From positions 5,659,484 to 5,723,483 of the forward strand of contig NC_092564.1 in the NCBI RefSeq assembly GCF_037975245.1: a DNA stretch of 64,000 nt, given 5' to 3'. Below, one piece after another: positions 57,931-64,000 of this stretch. The notes beneath the pieces were generated by a model that saw only the letters and a list, made by a program, of their open reading frames with translations, was not told the DNA's origin and searched no databases. The position numbers were made by a program, and so were the translations under genes. Origin of the DNA: Apostichopus japonicus (taxonomy: Eukaryota; Echinodermata; Holothuroidea; Aspidochirotida; Stichopodidae). Numbering within the stretch: the first letter of the stretch is position 1; the number at the start of each line of letters is the position of its first letter.

Positions 57931-59286
57931 TATATGTACAGTTTCCTTTTGTGTTTGAGCACTTCTGTGAACTAACTCTTGGTGCATGGGCGTCCGCAGT
58001 TGGGGTGGGAAGTATGGGGCGGGCAGGAGTGGTTGAAATTGTACACAAATAATAGTTAAGAAAACCTTATTCTCCTAAGCTTGAAGTAGGATGAACGATA
58101 TTTATTATCCGGGGCGAATCCATGATTTTCTAACCCGGGGGGCGCAAATTACTATCTAAGCGGAGCGCCACCATTGGTTGGCGCGCAGCGTACAAGAAAA
58201 TTTCTGGTTTTGATACCACCCAGATCACCGGAAATGGCACTTCTTGGGCTTGAAAATGACCAACCAGATGTACACTTTTGCCTGAGAACCAAGTTTTTCC
58301 CAATAGTTTTTTTTTTCATCCATAAACTTTTTGAAGATTTTTTTCAGTAACAAATCATGTTCGACCTCATCGCATGTCCTGTGGATCATTGCTTTTGTAG
58401 GTGATTCTACGTCGCGGCCCACAATACCCGACAGCCCGACTTTTCAAGGTTTTCAGCCCATTATTTGTTCAGAATTTGAAAATTCACTTCAAAATATACC
58501 CATAATGTTGCAAAAAAGTCATCTATGGACAACCAATATAGAAAAACCTCCTTCAACCCCTTACAGACCGGTCAAAATTACACGAGAGGGAAGTATGATG
58601 AAGAATGTTGGTAAGGAAATTTTCGAAAATTCAGACACAGTTAACTTATTGGTGTACAAATATTAAACCCTCTTATAACGGCTAATATAAAACTTGGTTG
58701 ACGGAAATGAAATAATACCAGATATTTCCGACCGAACACTACACACATAGGCGTGGGAGGCGGGGTGGGGGGTTCCTACTGAAAGAAAAATAAATTGCAA
58801 TGATGTATAGCTAAAGGAAATGAAAAAATATCTCCTTGATAATTAAAATAAACTTCTAAGCTTGGTCGACTAATTCGCCACTACTAATGTAAAAGAGAAT
58901 TTGACATAATTGGACCTCCATGCTTTTTCTCCATCTACATAAGACATTTCGTTGTTTACATTAGCATCCCGCGGTATACTGCGCAATTTCCACGGACCGT
59001 ATACGATACACGATGATATGCGATGTAATAACCGATGCTTGCTTATATGATATTGACATTAAGTTGTTGAACGCGCGCGGAGCGCGCGAAAAAAAAATAG
59101 GTTATATTTATCGGGCAAGTCGTTACAGCCCCCCAAATCAAATTGGTTTCCTATGAATACACACATCGACAGTTTTGAGGCTGTTCATCCTGGAACCGCC
59201 ATTTTCATGCTCACTGATATGATGTGATATCTGCTGTTTGCTTTACAAATTCGAACAGGTGCGCAGCGAATAATTTGCCAAGGGAG

Positions 59287-61089
59287 CAGTGGCGTAGCTA
59301 GGATTTTTTGAGTGGGGGGGCCAGTTCTTTCTTGTGGGGGGGCCGGGTTACTGTCTGAGCGGAACGCCACCTTGGTTGGCGCGGAGCGTACAGAGAAAAT
59401 TTGAGATTTCAGCACCCCCCAGATCGCAGGAGATGGCACCTGTGAGGCAAAATAGCAACCAAAAAGATGTGCAACTTTGGTGACAGAAATGAAAAAAAAA
59501 AAAAAATTCTCTTTCATGCTGACTGGCCTTGCCAACTCAGCCAGACTTTTAACTTGAGTGAAGTTGACATCAAAGGCGTACGGGACCATTTCAGTTTGGG
59601 GGGGCAGAACTTTTTGTGCCCGAAAGTTCCCGTGACACTATCTAAGCGGAGCGCCACCATCGGTTGGCGCGTAGCGAACAAGAAAATTTTTCGCACACAA
59701 TGCCTCTCAGATTGCCGGAAACGGCACTTCTGAGGCCTTGCAAGTTGCATCTAAACATTCTTTATTTTATAATCTCACGTTTTAGAAATTTACAGTTCCC
59801 CAAAAATTTGGTAAATTAGAAGAAGAAAAAATGGTAACATCACTTTAAAGGGGGAAAATGGGACAGTATATTTTTTAAGCTGCTATATTTAGTTACCTTA
59901 TTTATTATTTTAACACAGTACTCAGCTACCTCCAGAAAAAACATTGTTCAACGACACGTAGGCGGGATAATGTTGCTGTGTCGGGTTAGACTGCAATTTG
60001 TCTCACAAAAAAGTATAAAATATAACAAAGAATATGATAAACCTGTACTTCTAGGCTTGTAGACACTCCCCCCCCCCCACCATCCATGAAAAAGAAAATG
60101 TTTCTTTTATACACTCATGTCGGGGATATCCAGGTCAAGGGCGGCGGAAGCACTTTCAATCTGGGGGGGGGGGCACCGACATCAAAGGGCACTTTGCAGA
60201 AATTCGATTGGAATGATGCAGCGTTATATTCAGTACCCTTTATAACTCTTATTGTATTATCTTATTTGTGTATACACATCACTCCATCAACGTCCCCCCC
60301 CCCTCAAGGAAAATATGCATACTAAATGCATACTATATGAGAAAAAATATATATATATATATATATATTTTTTCTCCTCTTAGGCTGCCCGAATTTTTCA
60401 GGACTTTTGCCCGAATTTCTTGTCCTCTGGAAATTTAGGGGGCTGTCTCCCCCCCCCCCCCTGCACCCCCCGCCTCGTACGCCTATGTTTGGCATCATTT
60501 GTTGTTTCAAGGTGTCAAGGCCTTTCTCTCAACTCAAACCCCTGTGGGCTACCGGTAGGTTTGCAGGAAATGCCCACATGTGGACTTAAATAGCATTAGA
60601 GGAAGGGGATGGAAGACTAACACGCATCGATGTTTCGGTAATGGTCCACATTGGTGGCTCGGTGCTAATTAGGCCATTTATTGGGTTTCTTGAGGCAGCT
60701 GTCATCAGAATCTGGGTTTTTGTGCCAATCGATGACCGATAACATGTATTGGTAGATATCGATATCGCGCAGCACATGCACAAGGTTCGTGGTGTATGGT
60801 CGCAACCGTCGCATCGACCATTGCCATGCCATGCTGTATGACCATTCTCATGATTACTACAGATATTGTATTATTCTTATTCTGCCAGATGCAAACGAGA
60901 AAATTGTGTAACTCTATTTCCCAAATTATTGAACAAAAAATATTAGTGAATCCCACTGATGAGTTTTTTTTTACCAATTTTTTTTTTACAATTTTTCTTA
61001 CCCCATTCCCAGTGGGGGGGCCAGTGGGGGGGCAGCCGATTTCATGGGGGGCACCGGCCCCCCCAGGCCCCCCCGTAGCTACGCCACTG
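59287..61089 (+). mobile_element. hAT-like element with perfect 8-bp target duplication, nested
   Basis: CAAGGGAG is at 59279-59286 and 61090-61097. The ends CAGTGGCGTAGCTAGG and (inverse) CAGTGGCGTAGCTACG are inverted repeats followed by G-runs. It is 1803 bp with the hairpin block at 59350, and it contains another element at 59571-60487. Confidence 0.92.
59571..60487 (+). mobile_element. Second-level nested hAT-like element
   Basis: The left end CAAAGGCGTACGGG and the right end (inverse) CATAGGCGTACGAGG lie inside 59287-61089. The flanks GTTGACAT (59563-59570) and TTTGGCAT (60488-60495) agree at 6 of 8. The hairpin block begins at 59636, 65 bp from the left end. A perfect AT-rich palindrome lies near 60340-60375. 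Confidence 0.65.
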
Positions 61090-61801
61090 CAAGGGAGGGG
61101 CGAAGCCTGTAGGCAAACTATCTAAGCATAGCGCCACCACGAGTTAGCGCGAAGCGTACAAGAAAATTTTGGCCGAAAATGCCTCCCAGATCACTGGAAA
61201 CGACACTTCCCATGCCTTGTTAGTTGCATCTAAGCATTTTCTATTTTGAAATTACTAGCGATATCATAAAAAAAAATATGCTCGGGGGGGGGGCGGTCGC
61301 CCCCTTCCCGAAATGCGTCATGTTCCCCGACGACTCGGTCGAGTTCAAGACCAGCCACAGTTGGTTTCATAGCACAATTGTTTAAGGCGTCCATACACAC
61401 ACAGGCGTTATGATAGACCATATATAGTATTTATATAGATACATTAGTGAGAGAGGAAAAATGGAAACGTCAAAATGGAGTTGTCGCTGTAAGAGGTAGG
61501 GTGAGGCGCACGCCCCTTCCGAAGTCCTCGATCCGTCACTGGCTACCCGGCCATGTGTATATAATAGGGATCAGCGCTGTAATGATGTCACTGTTCCTCT
61601 TTCTCTTCCCGGTGTCTTGGCAGTTTTCTTTTACTCCCTCCTTTTCTCCGTTTTCTCCCTTTCTTCTTTTTCTTTTCCCTTCCTTCCTCTCCTCCTCCTC
61701 TTTTCCCCCTCTTTTTTCCCTTTTTCTTCTCTTTTTTTCTCTCTCCTCTTTTTCTTACCCGGGGGGCGCGCGCCCCCAACGCCCCCCTGGATACGCGCCT
61801 G

Positions 61802-63141
61802 CATATTGTAATTGCTTTAAATAAGCAATACAGTACTGCAGGGTCTGGGTTTTTGAAGCTTTGCGGTTTTCATCATTTCCAAACTTACTAGTATCCGCTA
61901 AAAAGCAGGCTTCTAAATTGGTGGTATAGCCATACGTAAATTTTAGTCAGTAGAAAGTCAAAGAGTTGTGTATCTTCCTGTCTATATTATTTTGGACTTG
62001 GTACATTTCATTTGAGGGGCACCTAGGCCAAGCACCGAACATTTTTATTTTTTAGTGTGTGTGTGTATAGGGGGAAGGGGGAAGGTGGGTAGGCAGAACC
62101 ACTATACGCTATGACTTAGAACTTATCGTTTAGAACCTTCTAATTTCACTAAAATACTAAGATTTTACCTCATTTTCACCTATAAACCATGATTTAATAT
62201 CCTGTGTCATAATTGGAGGTATTTCCCATTCAAAAGAATTTAGACTGCCTCTATGTACCAGAAAAAAAAATAATAACAAAAGATTATAAAATTCCCTCGG
62301 TATTGATGTAAAACTCGATATGATTGGACCGTCCTTTTACTGTCCACTGAAAACCCTTGTAGGACTCGCACAATCTCGAATTACGTACCTTTTTCGTTTC
62401 CAGTGCAATGTCAACAATTATATTGGCAAGTCGACGCACAACGGGTTTCAAGCTGCCCTCTAACTATGAGTATTCAACCCAACTAAAACAATGACAATAC
62501 AGAATAATTAAAAATAAATTGAAATTTCTATGTATATTTTGTTACAAAATAATTTTCCTTTTGGGACAACAGCAATTTTTTTTCGGAGTTTGGTTGCAGT
62601 TCAGCACAGTCAATGTGAGTTATGAAGGGGATCACTGCATACCACTGTAGTTCATAATGGTCCAACATCATATATTATATTATGTCAAGTAAATGTGAAA
62701 TTGTGATTTATTTATTGATTAAATAGAGCAGTCAATAACAGTTTGTGCAGATTCACTTTTTGTGCACTTCATTCGAGTTTTCACTTTACACTGAGCCTCA
62801 TGCAGCAACACAAAACCCATAAAGAAACATTGGAATAACCCAGTCACATGTTTACCTTAATCCCGAAAATTGCTTATCGGAACGTGACTTAATCTATATA
62901 CATGGAGCTATAAAAAAAGGGCGTTTTGGGAGGTGAAAGAATTCAAATATGCCCGTCTAGCCTACCTCCCTAATCCGCATGCATTAATAGTATCAATTGC
63001 ATAGCATGCGTTAACACACCTACCTCCCTTGTCTTCTTTTCTTACAAATCTTACCTTTACTTCTTTTATGGACAAATAAAGAAGTTCAACTAGCCTACTG
63101 TGACAAACCAGTCGTTTCATATTTTACAACTTTCCTTTCAG
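61802..63141. other. Intergenic, no gene recognised
   Basis: Unique AT-rich sequence with a GT-run near 62056. At 62894 a single CATGGAGCTATA resembles one arm of micro-element D but has no partner. Confidence 0.45.
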
Positions 63142-63340
63142 TTTCCTCTGCACTGATAATGGCGCACTTTTAACAAATCACGCTCTTATTGACATAATCC
63201 AGCAAGTTATACGTAAGTTATGTGGCGCTATACCATTTCTGTGGTTCTGCCCAGAGCCTCATAAGGATCTGGTTCAGCCTATACATGGCTACCCAGTATA
63301 CTCGACTGTTTTGATGGATCCATTTACGCCACCGAAGTAG
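63142..63340 (+). CDS. Possible terminal exon of an unidentified gene
   Basis: A good acceptor (ctttcctttcag) is followed by an open frame of 65 codons in phase 1 (FLCTDNGALLTNHALIDIIQ ... YPVYSTVLMDPFTPPK) ending in TAG. No family is recognised. The frame spans the imperfect palindrome at 63252-63271, which it reads as PEPHKDL. A chance open frame of this length is possible. Confidence 0.3.
63252..63271. mobile_element. Palindromic micro-element G (20 bp, degenerate)
   Basis: CAGAGCCTCATAAGGATCTG is an imperfect palindrome with the CAGAGCC end seen in elements A, B and F. The flanks GTTCTGCC (63244-63251) and GTTCAGCC (63272-63279) agree at 7 of 8. It looks like an older member of the set. 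Confidence 0.5.
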
Positions 63341-63469
63341 CAAAGATACTAAAACTATGGATTGACGAATAAAAGAAAACCAATTAAGTCGCCATTAAGA
63401 TGAAAGTTACCAAAATATGGTGTCCAATCGCACTTTCGACACTTCATCATTACCTTCATGTGCAGATAA

Positions 63470-63570
63470 ATAGATGATTGGATGGACGAAGGGATCGATA
63501 GATAGATGGATGGACGAACGGATGGATGGATAGATGTCGATAGATAAATAGATAGCTATAGATATATGGA
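63470..63570 (+). repeat. GATA/GATG tetranucleotide microsatellite
   Basis: An impure run of GATG, GATA and GACG units (GATAGATGGATGGACGAACG). Confidence 0.9.
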
Positions 63571-63867
63571 TGAATAGACCTAAAACACTAATTACTTTCA
63601 CCCTCATGCTTATTATAAGGTTTGGAGCACTAAAATATTTGTAGCGATCTCTACAGCAATCTGTTTGATCTAAAGTTTAGTCACCTTTACATACATGACC
63701 AAAGTGCAATGTTGACTTTACCATTGTTCTAATCTTGATGTCTAATTATTCATTCATAATGGGAAGTTCCACTGTACAGAAATAGTGTAGTTGTTAGTTA
63801 TATTTAGATACGCTAAATAGACATTACATTATGTGACAACAAGTGTAATTACAGACTACTATATAAA

Positions 63868-63928
63868 ATGGCTGATATCAAATGGGTTACTTTTCTCTTG
63901 GTCTGTACAGTGACATTTCTCGCACAAG
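63868..63928 (+). CDS. Signal-peptide-encoding first exon of a gene running off the window
   Basis: The ATG begins MADIKWVTFLLVCTVTFLAQ, a typical signal peptide: one Lys, then a hydrophobic core and small residues near the expected cleavage site. It is followed by a donor CAAG|gtaaag that leaves one base of the next codon. First exons of this size and phase are common in secreted proteins of animals. The mature protein is outside the window. Confidence 0.55.
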
Positions 63929-64000
63929 GTAAAGTGTATCCCTTTAATCTTCATAATGTGTAAAATTGAATCTTTCAATGAAATTATAGAACTTAAACCT

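Larger units (their letters stand above)
55873..58108. other. Intergenic, includes a local duplication and TA repeats
   Basis: Segments around 57035-57090 and 57190-57255 are related copies (CATTTTCTAGTATG then TTGCTTGTATAT). Micro-element F sits in the first. A TA microsatellite covers 57810-57930. No gene is supported. Confidence 0.5.
58109..61801 (+). mobile_element. hAT-like repeat copy carrying nested insertions
   Basis: The left end CCGGGGCGAATCCATG and the right end (inverse) CAGGCGCGTATCCAGG match those of 35399-36709. After removing the insertion at 59287-61089 the copy is about 1.9 kb, longer than its 1.3-kb relative. The flanks TTTATTAT and CATATTGT agree at only 5 of 8. Hairpin blocks lie at 58151 and 61119. 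There is no transposase. Confidence 0.75.

Noticed and set aside
57802-58048. Tyr/Ile-rich reading frames on the minus strand
   Set aside because: Translation of the TA and TG microsatellite.
63861-63867. ATATAAA directly before the ATG at 63868 as a TATA box
   Set aside because: A TATA box needs about 30 bp to the transcription start and cannot serve an ATG that touches it. It may serve only a downstream start.

Overview
The window looks like a nuclear chromosome segment of an invertebrate deuterostome; an echinoderm would fit, but the sequence does not fix the species. The evidence is AT-rich DNA, small coding exons with GT/AG introns of 0.5-4 kb, many minisatellites, long poly-G/poly-C runs and abundant DNA transposons. 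No prokaryotic, organellar or viral gene organisation is visible.

Genes. (1) 338-12699, plus strand: nine exons giving the C-terminal ~326 residues of an FBXL2/FBXL20-type F-box leucine-rich-repeat protein, ending in a CaaX box (Cys-Ser-Ile-Leu). The F-box exons lie left of the window. (2) 34042-21891, minus strand: a complete five-exon dUTPase gene (DUT) with all five trimeric-dUTPase motifs, a putative nuclear signal, a possible longer upstream start and an E2F-like site about 90 bp upstream. Its intron 1 carries an inverted copy of part of exon 3. (3) 54268-55872, plus strand: one long reading frame with a B-box zinc finger, a coiled coil and an unrecognised C-terminal half (TRIM-like). 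(4) 63868-63928, plus strand: a probable first exon encoding a signal peptide, cut by the window edge. A possible terminal exon of another gene lies at 63142-63340.

Mobile DNA. From 28 kb rightwards the window is rich in non-autonomous hAT-like elements, several with intact 8-bp target duplications. They are nested in one another at 41847-42933 and 58109-61801. Several with different ends share a conserved hairpin-containing block 40-65 bp inside the left end. There is also a decayed non-LTR retrotransposon 3' end between two 152-bp direct repeats (22890-24222), a fold-back element with a 9-bp target duplication (25520-25765), a tRNA-derived SINE (8083-8335) and many tandem repeats.

The most unusual signal is a set of tiny palindromes, about 20-45 bp long, scattered from 34.6 to 63.3 kb. 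Each begins with CA, is little more than two abutting 10-13 bp inverted arms, and is flanked by 7-8 bp direct repeats. One of them interrupts a repeat copy whose paralogue 25 kb away has the uninterrupted sequence. They behave like transposons reduced to their termini.
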